Source: Tupaia tana
Lineage: Eukaryota > Chordata > Mammalia > Scandentia > Tupaiidae
Length of the DNA: 64,000 nucleotides
Direction: 5' to 3'
Assembly: GCA_026018925.1 (NCBI GenBank)
Contig: JAKSZU010000027.1
Coordinates: forward strand, 5,322,198 to 5,386,197
The notes beneath the pieces are model-generated. The model ran no database searches. It was not told where the DNA came from and saw only the letters and a list, made by a program, of their open reading frames with translations. A program made the translations under genes and the position numbers. Shown here in pieces: positions 47,448 through 58,739 of the stretch. The number at the start of each line of letters is the position of its first letter. Positions within the stretch are counted from its first letter, which is position 1.

Positions 47448-47711
47448 TTTTTTTTTTTTTGAGAGGTTCTCGCCATAGGGCACGTGTGCTTGCCAGACAG
47501 ACAGAGAGAGACATAGACACAGAAAGCGAGAAATCACCCCCCAGGGGGGATGGTCACGCTACAATCCCTTCTCCTCCATTCTCCTCTCGGGATCTTGGGC
47601 ATGCACACACACGCACCCGGCGTGAGTTTTAAGCCACTGGGTCCGGGATGTGAACCGCGGTCGACTACGTGGGAGTCCAGCGACATAGCCATTACGCTAA
47701 CTGCTGGTTCC
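47448..47711 (-). mobile_element. tRNA-derived SINE, long form, young
   Basis: T-tail, CGCCATAGGGCACGTGTGC, intact palindrome, GGGATGTGAACCGCGGTCG, ACGCTAACTGCTGGTTCC. Short TSD-like CTCATCAT / CTCATCAA. Confidence 0.92.
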
Positions 47712-48044
47712 CTCATCAATTTTAAAAATAAACGCAGGAAAGTCCTCAAATTCAAGTAGCCTTGTATTTTGGCAGAGGACATGCCGAGAACTTTAGCTTG
47801 CAGCCAGGGCCATTAATCCAATAAACATGCCATCATACTTGGAAATGATACAATTAAGCTCCCTAAAATCAATATAAAGTGCAAAGATCATTTAAATATT
47901 TTAAAGTCACAGACATTAATATTCTACAAGGCGGCTGAATAATGTAGTCCCCGGAGATGACTGTGTGCAGTATCTCAGAGATACAAATGCTTTTTTCATT
48001 GAGCCTGTGTATAAAGGTAATTCTAAAAAATGTAGGGCAACTCA

Positions 48045-48310
48045 TAAGACCAGTTTAAAAGTTCATGTTGGATCCCACGTGGCCAACAGCACAGTTCAAA
48101 TCTCTGGACACAGTGGCTTAGGGGACACACCAGGTGTGTGTGTGTGTGTTTGTGTGTGTGTGCATGCACGCATGAACACTTAAAATCCCAAAAGGTGGGA
48201 GAAATGGGGTAGAAGACACTGCAAAGCATCCTTTCCCTCCTTCCCTCCCTCTGTTCCTCTTTCTGTCTCTCTCCTGTGAGCACACATGCCCTTCGGCAAG
48301 TTGAAAACAA
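48045..48310 (+). mobile_element. tRNA-derived SINE, older long form with (GT)n
   Basis: AAGACCAGTTTAAAAGTTC, GATCCCACGTGGCCAACAG, GGACACAGTGGCTTAGGGG, a GT run (48134-48163) where young copies have GTGTGCGTGCG, and CACATGCCCTTCGGCAAG. Confidence 0.78.
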
Positions 48311-48879
48311 TTTGACGCTTGTTTCTCTGCAGGACAAGGGCGGCTGGAGAACTGGTACTGACCTGTATCTCCCTCGTCTGCAGGCTATGCTAGTATGAGT
48401 ACTTGCTTACAAAACTTAAGGGTTGGCTTTGAAAGAGGCTTTCTTCAGGTATAAAGATTGGGACCGAAGTCTATTCTTCCTAACGGCAGTAAGAGAGAAA
48501 GCCGTACACACTTCTCTTTAGTGCCAAGTCGGTGTCTATCAATGACCTGTTGGTTTGGATGGCTCCAGAGGTCTGATCTGGAGTTACAATACTGGGAACG
48601 GAGATGCTTGCTTGAAGTATTCGAGGCTGCAGGAAGGGAGGGTGTGGCTATGCCGAGCCATGTTCTACCCAGAGTTGTGAAACACTGACTTTCTATAGGA
48701 GATAACAAAGTGACGTAAAGGAGCTGAGAGACCTCGACTGGGTTAGGAAATCCCATCAATGAACTTTGCTGCGTGATCTCAATAGAGAAAAACCTGTGAC
48801 GCTGGGCTCTTTGGAGACTTGAATAGGTAAAAATATTTTTCTACAATTTACCCATTTGTCCTGGTGGAAGAGTTCAAGT

Positions 48880-49012
48880 CACTTCTTTACGGAGAGAGCA
48901 CGTGGTATAGTAAACCGCGCAGGCCACGGAGGCCAGCTGTAATCCTTAGGTTCAGATTTCGCACAGGAAACTACATTTCTTCGCCTCTGTTCTCACTTGA
49001 AAAGTGGGACAG
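48880..49012 (+). repeat. MIR SINE, sense, diverged
   Basis: GCACGTGGTATAGTAAACCG, TCCTTAGGTTCAGATTTCG and CTGTTCTCACTTGAAAAGTGG match a MIR cut off by the next SINE. Confidence 0.55.
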
Positions 49013-49024
49013 TACAAAGATGAA

Positions 49025-49270
49025 AGTTTGGCACGGTGGGTGAAGCAGCTGCATCCCACACGCATTCACATCCTGAACCTGGGGCCTTGAACGACCCTCC
49101 AGGCATTTGTGCAAAATCCAGAAAGGAGGGAGAAATGGGGAAGGGAAATGGAAGGGAAGAGATTGCGTGTGACCACCCCCCATGGGTAGGTTCTCTCTCT
49201 TTCTCTATCTCTCTCCTATCTCTTGCTCCAGTGAGTGCACATGCCCTCTGCATAAATTTTTAAAAAAGAA
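49025..49270 (+). mobile_element. tRNA-derived SINE, older long form
   Basis: GTTTGGCACGGTGGGTGAAG, CACATCCTGAACCTGGGGCC, CCACCCCCCATGGGTAGG and GAGTGCACATGCCCTCTGC. It interrupts or abuts a MIR. Confidence 0.8.
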
Positions 49271-50033
49271 AGAAAAAACAAAAGGAAGGAGTTAATAGTA
49301 AATCAATGCTTGCTTTCTCTCTCTCCCCTTTCTTGTTCTCCTTTTCCTCTTCTTGGTCTTTGCCTTTCTCATCTTCTGTGCCTTTCTGTATCTACCCCCA
49401 TCCGCTCTGTGCATGAGAGGTTAACAGGGAAGGTCCATCTCCATGTGAATGGGAACACATCTCTCTCTGTTAGAGGTCAGACAAAATGACCAGGTCTCTC
49501 CTAATCCTGAGATTCCTTCCAATGATCCACGGAAGCTTTAGGCTAAGGAAGCATTTAGATAAATAGCCGACCGCCTAAGTGTGAACGTATTTAGATCTGA
49601 CTACTCACTGTCGCTTTCAAACTGGATATCCACGAAAGGATGACCTAGAAACAGAGAAAAGCCTCCTGGCATTTCGATGCATATCACATATGCGAAATTG
49701 ATTCCTTAGAAGGTTAAATACCCTTAGCGTATGTATGGACAGTGATATGCCCATGACGAGTGTGGAATAATTATGCCAGAGGCTTTGTTTTCTATCATTC
49801 TACAGTAAATGTCATGTTTCTTCTTTAGGATTTCAGGACTGGTATTCAGAAGAGCATATGTTTCCGAGCAGATAGCTGAGCAGAGGAGCTTCTCTTTCTC
49901 ACACAGAAGGCCCATTCATAGAGCGAGTCCACTAAGCTTTATGAAGCACAGAGTGCCACTAAATTGTCTGTGGAATTGAAATGCAATTACATTTTGAGGA
50001 CAAGTGCTAAATATAAACAGAAAGACTAAACAC

Positions 50034-50038
<5 letters not shown>

Positions 50039-50070
<32 letters not shown>
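50039..50070. repeat. Poly(T) run
   Basis: About 32 consecutive T followed by ACTTTTTTCCCCCCC. The downstream sequence does not match the SINE, so its origin is unclear. Confidence 0.9.
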
Positions 50071-50076
<6 letters not shown>

Positions 50077-50249
50077 TTCCCCCCCAGGGTACTTGCAAAA
50101 AACATTAACTGTCCCTGTCACACTATAATCCTTCATTGAAACAAAAGTCAGAACACTTCGTGAATCCTTCAGCATCTTTTTCAGAGACTTGTAGTTCTGA
50201 AGGACTGGTCTTTTTTCTTATGTCCAATTATAAAGATTCTAAGGAAATT

Positions 50250-50925
50250 CATTAAGAAGCAAGTTGCTGATGAGATAGGAGTTAGACCTCACTTATAGGT
50301 AGACCGGATAAGGGCCCAAAAGGACCCAAAAGGAAATCGCCGTGTTTTTCTTTTTGGTGAAGTCTCTGTGTTTTTCCTCTATGGTCTGATTAATGCACAA
50401 TACACACCCCTTTTACATGTCTCTAAAGAACTTATGACTCCTTGCTAATAAGGTAGGAGACAAGGATACTGAGTGCACAGACAGGCTGAGACTCAAGATG
50501 GAGTCACAGTGGCTAAGTTTTCACAGCCAAAAGCTGGCCGCACTGAGACTGACAGTAACTATCGTGACAGGGGCAACAGGGCAACAGTTCCTATTTAGAA
50601 ACTGTCTTCTAGCCAGAAGTACAGACCCTACCCTGTGTGGTCTGCTGACCCCACCAAAAAATAGCAGAATAAGTCACTCAGACTACCATGCAACCATTTT
50701 CTAAGACCACTTCCTTGTCAGAAAGCCAGCTGATAAAAACTCCTCACCTTCAGCCGCTCTTCGGCAACCCATTCAGGACCCCTTCCACTATGCTGGAAAC
50801 TTTTTCTGCTTTTCTAATAATAAACTCTGCTCTTCTTTCCTCTTTGTGTCCGTGTCTCTAATTCTTCATGAGCGCAGGACGAGAGCCAATGTGGGTGTTG
50901 CGTCTGATCACCCAGCACTCCCACC
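50250..50925 (+). mobile_element. Probable solo LTR of an endogenous retrovirus
   Basis: Promoter and polyadenylation features occur in the right spacing: TGATAAAAAC (TATA-like, 50731), CAGCCGCTCTTCGGCAACCC, AATAAA at 50819-50824, a T/G-rich downstream stretch TCTTTGTGTCCGTGTCTC, and a U5-like end with CCCAGCACTCCCA. No gag, pol or env sequence is next to it. The 5' boundary is uncertain and no TSD was found. It is a non-coding relic whose class is not certain. Confidence 0.55.
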
Positions 50926-51632
50926 TCTCTCTGAAATGTGCAGAATGAAATACCAGTGTATGTGCCTTAAATAGGAAAAGAAAGAAAAAGTCGGTAAGAT
51001 GTTGCATAAGATATATAAGTAAGGGGTAAAAACTATGACGTCTGAGTGATTATAACAAAAGATTCAAGTGATCTTTTCTTCTTTTGTGAAGGAAGGAAAT
51101 GCAAACTGCATGGCATGCACAAGGGTCTTGACAGGATAAATGATCTGTTGGTATTCATTGTTGGCTTAATACATTATTACACAATCTTTTTAAAGGTATG
51201 TTATATTTCCTCCATTTTAAAACTGGGAAGGGCAAAGTAACACACACAGTAAAGAGAAAGCACAAATAAAAACGATGTAATATAAATATATACAGAGTGT
51301 CTGGTCTCTGTAGCAGAAACTGAAAGATTGGAAGGTAAAGCAGTGACTGCAGGTACTGGAGACAGAACAACAGGGAGTAGAAATTAGGGAGTGTGAGGGA
51401 GAGGATTAGGGGAAAAAATACTTAGCAGACAATAATGAAACGTCTGTCAATAATGAATATGATAATGTCTTTGCCTGACGAACATGTGCTGTCTTCACGC
51501 TGAGAAAAACCCTGTTGTACCAGGTAAAGATGTACAGTGATTAAACATAAATAAAAAAAGAAAGAATGAAACCTAGTAATAATAATAGAAGCAAATATAT
51601 TCAGGTCGAAGGATGTATTTCACAGTATTCTT

Positions 51633-51670
51633 TTAAGAGTCTCATGCTCTACCAACTGAGCTAGCCGGGC
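51633..51670 (-). pseudogene. Half tRNA-Lys retropseudogene (positions 1-38)
   Basis: On the minus strand the sequence begins GCCCGGCTAGCTCAGTTGG and ends GAGACTCTTAA. This is the acceptor 5' strand, D arm and anticodon arm of tRNA-Lys(CTT), stopping at the 3' side of the anticodon loop. The T arm and 3' acceptor strand are absent, so it cannot be a functional tRNA. An extra GGGCCGTA precedes the tRNA 5' end. The segment is bounded by a 16-bp direct repeat, CACAGTATTCTTTTAA / CACGGTGTTCTTTTAA (51621-51636 and 51679-51694), and has no A-tail of its own. Confidence 0.85.
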
Positions 51671-51859
51671 TACGGCCCCACGGTGTTCTTTTAAATAATT
51701 TGGATACATGCAGCATGCAAAACTCAACTAAAACATAAATCCGTAGCGGGCCTGAAAATAGGGGATGGACAAAGGTATATCAGATGAATAGAAACATGAC
51801 TGTTGTAGTTACATAAGCAATGAGAAACTAACCTCAAGGATGAAATGCAATGTTTATTC

Positions 51860-52215
51860 TCTCTCATTCCAATTCCTGTTTTCCCATTCATTCTCTGAGC
51901 TCATTCTATCCAAACATATGCTCTTAACCTCCCAGGATTTTCGATAAGTCCTCTTCACTTTTGTCTTATTTCAAACTCACCATTTTCAAAGCTTAGGTTT
52001 TGTGTTTCAACTCTGGTAGTATTAACTACCTGTATGCCCTGGCTCTGACATTTACATGCTGTGTTCTATGTTGTTTATACTTGTGCATTTCTCTAGTTAA
52101 ATTATAATTTCCCTAGAGTCAAAGACTGTTTTCTTCTGGAACAACCTCTGAACAACCACCAGGTGGGAGACCTATGTCACCTGGCATTATTGCGTAATAG
52201 AAAGTCAATAAACAT
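51860..52215 (+). repeat. L2 3' end, sense
   Basis: TTCCCTAGAGTCAAAGACTG, ATTATTGCGTAATAGAAAGT and CAATAAACATGTTAG match a diverged L2 3' end. Its start is uncertain. Confidence 0.5.
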
Positions 52216-52469
52216 GTTAGCAGTCCATCTGAAAAATGGCTTGTGAAAGCACATTAAAAGTTTTTTCAGGATGCTTGAGTTCTTTGCCAATCCTGTGCAT
52301 TTGCATTTTCTAAGCAATCTCTCAGCCAAAATTTTAAAATGGAGCAACACAGAGACATGCATTATGGTTAGAGAGTGACTCGAAGCTGTGCCAAGTTGGC
52401 GACCCGAGACCACAGGACCAGTAAATGGGTGTCCCTCTCTGTACCCTGTTGGAAATTCCCACAGGCTCA

Positions 52470-52580
52470 GGATGGTCTTCTTTAAGGAAGGACAGGGACT
52501 GCATCTAATAAACCGTGTCATATACCTGGACCAAAGTGCAATACGTGCTATACAGTCAGTAAAACATTCTGGAAAAGTGA
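52470..52580 (+). repeat. L2 3' end, sense (second fragment)
   Basis: AAGGACAGGGACTGCATCTA, then GTGCAATACGTGCTATACAG and CAGTAAAACAT. It partly overlaps a long minus-strand open frame that I reject as a gene. Confidence 0.45.
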
Positions 52581-52999
52581 GGAAGGTAACTGTTAGTCTA
52601 GGGCAATCTAATTCACTCCCATGGCTTTGCAACAATGTATAATGGAAGGTTTTCCAGGGCAGTTCTTCAGCCCTGCCTTTCAAAGGGAATGAGGGACTTG
52701 GAGGGTAGAAAAGCCAGTTTAGCTGAGGCAAGATGCAGATCTAGCAGAGCAGTTGGGGCTCTGGAGGTAAGGGCTGACTGGAGCAAAACTGAGCGGAGTG
52801 GACAGATTCTGCGGGTTGATGGTGGACTATGGAGACAGCAGAAGTTTAAAGGAAGATGTGGAAACCCACTGGGAAGGTTTTCAGTGCCTGTCTTACTGGT
52901 CATAGAGAAGTGGGTAGAGTTCTTCCTTTTTTATGGCATGCAAAATAGGCTATCTGCAGCACACCTTTCAAACATACACTGTTGCAAATAGGCACTATA

Positions 53000-53117
53000 G
53001 GGCTGGCAGGGGCGTGGTGGCTAAGGGCGCTGGACTCCCACATGGCCAACTACGGTTCAAGTCTCAGACCTGGCAGCTTGTTTTCTCACTTTCATTCATT
53101 CTCTCTCTCTCTCTCTC

Positions 53118-53155
<38 letters not shown>

Positions 53156-53524
53156 CCCCCTCTCTCTCATTCTGTCTCTGTCTGGTCAAATTAAAATAAG
53201 TAATTAAATAAATAAATAAATAAAGCTAACTAAAACTAATTTTTTTTTTTTTGGAGAGGTTTTTGCTATAGGGTGCGTGCACTTGCCAGACAGACAGAGA
53301 GAGACAGAGAGATAGAAAGCAAGAAATCACCCCCCCAGAGGGATAGCCACGCCGCAATCCCTTCTCCTCCATTCTCCTCTCGGGATCTTGGGCACACACG
53401 CACACGTGCCCGGCGTGAGTTTAAGCCACCGGGTCCGGGACTCGAACCGTGGTCGACTACGTGGGAGTCCAGCGACATAGCCATTACGCTAACTGCCGGT
53501 CCCCACTAAAACTAATTTTTAATA
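53000..53524 (+). mobile_element. tRNA-derived SINE, short form, with a young SINE in its tail
   Basis: GGGCTGGCAGGGGCGTGGTGG, CTACGGTTCAAGTCTCAGAC, a long CT run (53101-53170), CTGGTCAAATTAAAATAAG and an (AAAT)n tail. The TSD AAATAGGCACTATA lies at 52986-52999 and, beyond the nested element, at 53525-53538. Confidence 0.93.
53244..53504 (-). mobile_element. tRNA-derived SINE, long form, very young, nested
   Basis: T-tail, GCTATAGGGTGCGTGCAC, GGGACTCGAACCGTGGTCG, CATTACGCTAACTGCCGGTCC. Perfect 15-bp TSD ACTAAAACTAATTTT at 53229-53243 and 53505-53519. Confidence 0.96.
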
Positions 53525-53756
53525 AAATAGGCACTATATAAAGCCTATGGTATAAAATTAAGAGTACAGTAGGTATATGGTAAAAATAAGAGTTTCTCTT
53601 ACCTATTCCATTTATTTTTAGATATATATATATTTCATTTGTTTATATATATTTCAAATAATTCATATAACATACAATATTGAAACTTGCCTTATTTATT
53701 TAAAAACACGTCCTATAGTTTTTTTTCTATTTTGATTTTTGTTATCAGTCTAGCCG

Positions 53757-53844
53757 TGGGCCAGCCTGTGGCACAGTGCTTAAGGTGCCGGACTTCCACA
53801 TGAATGACTGCGGTTAGAGTCTTGGACCTGGAAACTTGCTTTCT

Positions 53845-53911
<67 letters not shown>

Positions 53912-53975
53912 GTGAGCACACGTGCCCTATAGCGAATTTTAAAATAATAATAATAAATGAAATGAAATAAATAAC
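53757..53975 (+). mobile_element. tRNA-derived SINE, mosaic: short-form head, long-form 3' end
   Basis: The head GTGGGCCAGCCTGTGGCACA joins directly to AACTTGCTTTCTCATTTTCC and a CT run, as in the short form. It then ends CGTGAGCACACGTGCCCTAT and AGCGAATTTT, as in the long form, instead of GGTCAAATTAAAAT. Confidence 0.88.
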
Positions 53976-54324
53976 TTAAAAATCCCAGCCTCGAATAGGG
54001 TCAGAATACTCGGTGTCCAGCAAGAGTTTCATGTGTGAATAAATGAATGATTTCACAAGAGTTCCTAATTTATCCTTAACCTGAACGTTGCCCACCAACA
54101 AGTTTTACAGAAGCTTTATCTTGATTCATCTCCAACAGGCATCTTTTTCTTTCCTGTAAACTTTCCTTCAAAGGAACTCTCAAGAAACGCACCCCACATG
54201 AACCTTCTTTGAATAACACTGTGTTTCTCCTCCAGGGGTTATCTCTAAGCACTTTATAATAGTTATTATAGTTAATGCCCCTCTAATTCTTGTTTATTAA
54301 TATAATACCCATAGAGCTATGGCT

Positions 54325-54435
54325 AATAATAATTTCCAGTGAGTACCGACGTATGCAAGACACTCTACTAAGCACATTGTATGCATGGTCTCCTTAATCC
54401 TTACGACACCTCTACAGCGTACGTAACCTTGTCAG
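54325..54435 (-). repeat. MIR SINE fragment, antisense
   Basis: CAGTGAGTACCGACGTATGC, CTACTAAGCACATTGTATGC and CCTTAATCCTTACGACACC fit inverted MIR. Confidence 0.6.
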
Positions 54436-54743
54436 GCTCATACCAGTGCCTATCAGCCAGCCTGCCCTTTCCTCACTTAGGTTTTGAGCAGCAAGGTCCC
54501 CAAAGCCATCTGTGGAGAATGTGCTTAGCTCAAGTGCTTAGGTCAGAAGTGCCAATATATTGACACCCCCACCACCACCACCAGTGATCTTTGGCCAATG
54601 AGGTGTACACACTGGTGGACAAATACTCCTGTTTTCTCTTCCTTACGCAGAAAGATTTTGAACTGTGTCCTGCACAGTCACTTCTCAGATTTCTGTGTGA
54701 TTCATCCCCAGTTGACAGTAAGAATAAACCTCTCCCCCCCCCC

Positions 54744-54947
54744 TTTTTTTTTTTTTTTTTTTTTAGTTTTATGTGTTTGGTGTTTGGTTTTTGGGTTTTG
54801 CCATAAAGTGCATGAGCTCATCAGAGAAAGAAAGGGAAAATCCCTTTTCCTCTGTTCTCCTCTCACCCAATGTGATGTTCAAGCCCCCAGGTCCAGGTCG
54901 GCCACGTGGGAGTCTGGTGGCTTAACCACCATGCCACCTGCTGGCCC
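54744..54947 (-). mobile_element. tRNA-derived SINE, shortened long form
   Basis: T-rich tail, GCCATAAAGTGCATGAGCTC, TTCCTCTGTTCTCCTCTCAC, CAGGTCCAGGTCGGCCACG, CATGCCACCTGCTGGCCC. Internal deletions remove parts of the body. It is the last SINE before the coding exon, about 540 bp upstream and antisense to the gene. Confidence 0.82.
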
Positions 54948-55084
54948 AGCAATAAATCCCTTTTCAATTTACCTTGTCTTGCCTTTCCTCCCTTGCCTAT
55001 GGAAATTGCACTCTTGCTCATTACCTGGAGTCACCTCCCAAACTACTTAGACTAGAATCTTAGTCTCAATTTCTGCTTTTGGGG

Positions 55085-55195
55085 AAGTCAGATCTAGGGA
55101 AACAGATTGAGAGTGCTTGAGTAAGTTGTTCAAGTTTACTTATAAATTACATGGCTGATGCAGGCTATGAACCAGAAGCCATGCACAAAAGCATC
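55085..55195 (-). repeat. MIR SINE fragment, antisense
   Basis: GAGTAAGTTGTTCAAGTTTAC, ATTACATGGCTGATGCAGGC and TATGAACCAGAAGCC fit inverted MIR. Confidence 0.5.
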
Positions 55196-55294
55196 CTTTA
55201 CTGCCAAACACATGTAAGTGCCTCAAAGCAGGCCAGTGAACACTGTGGCTCCTCTGCTGGGTGTTTTGAAATGCAAGCAAAAGTCAGAGTTTAA

Positions 55295-55777
<483 letters not shown>

Positions 55778-56732
55778 TAGTCATTGCTTCATAACTCCCA
55801 CTGAGGCTTCATGGTATTTCATGGACCTTCAGGGAAGGTCCACAAATGGTGTGGACGATGGCCTTGGGGTAGCCATTAGAAGCATAAACTGCCTAGGAAT
55901 TTAGCATTAGGAATGCAACTATTCAATATCAACACACTGGCTAAGTTAATCTAAAGTATATTGCTATTCAGTTGTGGTCATTCCTAAGATAGATATTACA
56001 TACAGTCGTTGTTAATAGATTAACACACGATCCTTTTTCCAGGGATATGTTTTCAAGTATTGTGTGTTTAAGAACCACATCTCAATCCTGGTCATTAAGG
56101 ACAGAGACTTGAGTGTTCACTGGCAGAAAAAGACTAATTAATTAATTTAAAGGAATCAGCATATGCATTTTCTCTGCCCGTTCCCTGGCCACAGAGCTTT
56201 TCTCACCACTCTCTTAAATTCTAAAGACAACACAGGTGACCCACAGTGTCTCCGGGTAAAGTAAATTTGCCACTGGGGAAACATTAAGCGTTTTCTTGAC
56301 TGCAGTTTTGTTACTGTCTTCTAAATGGAAGGATCTAGAAGTGGAGATAGCATCTACAGCACTTGGCCCCTGTGTGGGAGGCGGTATCAGCAGTATCAGC
56401 TCTGGTGGTTGGAGTGAACCCAAGGGGCTGTATGTTGGGGAAATGCTAAATTAAAAATTAGTAAAACCATCATTTTTCCAGTAGCCAAAATTTCTCTTTC
56501 TTTAAGAACGTGCCTACTATCTTTGAGTTACATAACTCCTTGAGTTTTACATCGGTGTGTGGCTACCACGCTAGAAAATATATTCTCCCCACCCTCTTTG
56601 TAGTTAGGTTGGGCAGGTGACTAAGTTTTGGGCCAATGATATGCATGAAGAAATGATATAAGCAGCTTCCAGATAAAATCCCTAAGAGTGAAATCGTCTG
56701 CTCTCTTATTTCATCCTTCCCATCTTCCATGG

Positions 56733-57105
56733 TATTACGGACAGAATTGTGTCCACCCAAGCTCATGTATTGAAACTCTAAACCACAATGAGACTGCATT
56801 TGCAGATAGGCCTTTAAAGAGGTAATTAAGGTTAAATAAGGCCCAAAAAGTAGAGCTCTAATTCACTATGACAAACATCCTCATGAGACAAAAGGCACCA
56901 AGTTGTGCACACAGGGGGAAGGCTTTCTGAGGACACAGGACCCAGCTATCTGCGAGCCAGTGAGAGAGGACTCAGGACAAACCGAACATGCCAGATCCTT
57001 CACTTTAGACCTTGAGTTCCCCAAACCCTCAGGAAATAGATTTATATTATTTTAGCCACCCAGACTATGGTATTTTTTATGGTAATCCTAGCAAACGAAT
57101 GCACA
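56733..57105 (+). mobile_element. MaLR LTR (MLT1/MST type), sense
   Basis: TATTACGGACAGAATTGTGT, GAGACTGCATTTGCAGATAG, GAGGTAATTAAGGTTAAAT, ACACAGGGGGAAGGC, TAGCCACCCAGACTATGG and TCCTAGCAAACGAATGCACA follow MaLR LTR order from end to end. Confidence 0.85.
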
Positions 57106-57240
57106 TGGCTCTGAAAGTTAAGGCAGGGCTGGAAAACTAGCTTCAACCATGTAGCAACCTGACTGTCACAGATCCACCTTCCCACCCAGACCGACACAAA
57201 TGCTGTGCATTTCTAGCTTGTCTGAGTCACTGTATATTTA

Positions 57241-57460
57241 GGTCTTTCTTTTTTTCTTAGTGTAAATTTTTTTTAATTTTTAAAATTATTTATTATTTCA
57301 ATTTCTTTTATACATTCAATCACATTACTTAACTTGCAAAGTGAAAATTCCAACATGTGTACATTTCACACCATCCAGTTGACAATACTGTAAAGTTATC
57401 CCTCAACAGACAGTAGTAACCCACTTCTTTGTCCCATAAATGCCTTCCCTCTCTATTTTT
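57241..57460 (-). mobile_element. Antisense L1-like 3' end (family C)
   Basis: T-rich lead, ATACATTCAATCACATTACT, TCCAACATGTGTACATTTCA, CCATCCAGTTGACAATACTG and TTTGTCCCATAAATGCCTTC. It is the longest and best-preserved of the family-C copies. Confidence 0.65.
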
Positions 57461-58119
57461 CTCTTCAATGTCCTCCCTCATTTTTTAGGTCTTTCTATAA
57501 CCATACTTAAGTTGTACTCTAATGCAGGATTTCTCAACTTTTCACTATCTACATTTTGGGCTAGTAATTCTTTCTTGACGGAGATTGCCTTGTGCTTCCC
57601 AGATGGTTGGCGGTGTCTCTGGTCTCTATCGCTTACTCTTAACATCTTGAGATGTTGAAGCTAATATCAGCGAGAGAAAAGGGACCTGCACATAGAAACC
57701 TTTAGAAGTCCTTTGCCTTTGGGGGACATTCCCTGGTCTTGTGGATTGGGGATACATGAGAGTCGTGGGGTATTAGCGAACCCTCCTCTGGGACAGGATA
57801 CCCCAATTCATTGGCACCAGGGACATAGCCCAGACCACTGTACCTTCTCGGGGACAACAGAAAGGCCTACATAGCCAGTCTGATATGACAAAAAAAGACT
57901 CCAGCTCTATGAAATTACACCATAATCATTGAAAAGAGGGCCTGCAGTGGAAAAAAACAGAGAATCTTGCTGAGAATGCAGACTGGTAGGGAGTAATAAA
58001 CCGTCATCTGGAAGAACAAAAGGAGAAGGATATCCTTTGTCTGAAATACCTGCTGACTCCAGAATCGTCCTTCTCAGACTAGGTGTAGGTCACTCCAAAT
58101 CCATTTGAGTGTCTTCCTC

Positions 58120-58374
58120 TTTATTTTTTTTAGGTTTTTGTCATAGGGCATGTACATTTGCTGGAGAGAGACAGAGAGAGAGAAATAGTGAGAAGGAAAT
58201 GCGAATTACCCCCCAGAGCCATGGTCATGCCACAATTCATTCCCCTCCATTCTCCTCTCAGAATCTTGGGTATGCACATACACGCAGCTGGTATGATGTT
58301 CGAGCCACCAGTTCCAAGACTCGAATGTCAGTCAGTCATGTGAGAGTCCAGCACCTTACCACCATACCACCTGC
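58120..58374 (-). mobile_element. tRNA-derived SINE, long form
   Basis: GTCATAGGGCATGTACATTT to TACCACCATACCACCTGCTG. The GA-rich stretch is extended. GAGTGTCT occurs on both sides. Confidence 0.85.
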
Positions 58375-58739
58375 TGAGTGTCTGAAGCCTCTTAAAAATA
58401 CCCAAACATGGCACCATTTAGAAAGGTCCAGGCTAAGGAGGCAAATCAAGGTGTGAAAAGCAAAGGATGGAGACTTGGGAGGCTAGCTAGGGGGAAGGTA
58501 CAGAGCATGGGGCGGGGCACATCCTACTGAAGTTCTCAGCAGCCCAGTTTTCTGTAAGATGCCTGCAGCCTTAAACACAAGGGAGAAATTTCCAAAGACA
58601 TCATTCCCACTGGGTCAGTCAAGGGGGATTGTCTGACAGTCTGAGCACACTAATTGGTCCAGTAACAAGTGATTGAAACTTGCCGTCGTCCCCAGCTAAC
58701 CACTCTGTATTGTAGCTATTTGTGTTAATATCTGTCTCC

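Noticed and set aside
52177..52731. 184-codon open frame on the minus strand
   Set aside because: It spans L2 3'-end fragments and unique intron, shows no domain, has no recognisable homologue, and lies antisense in an intron. Length alone is not enough.
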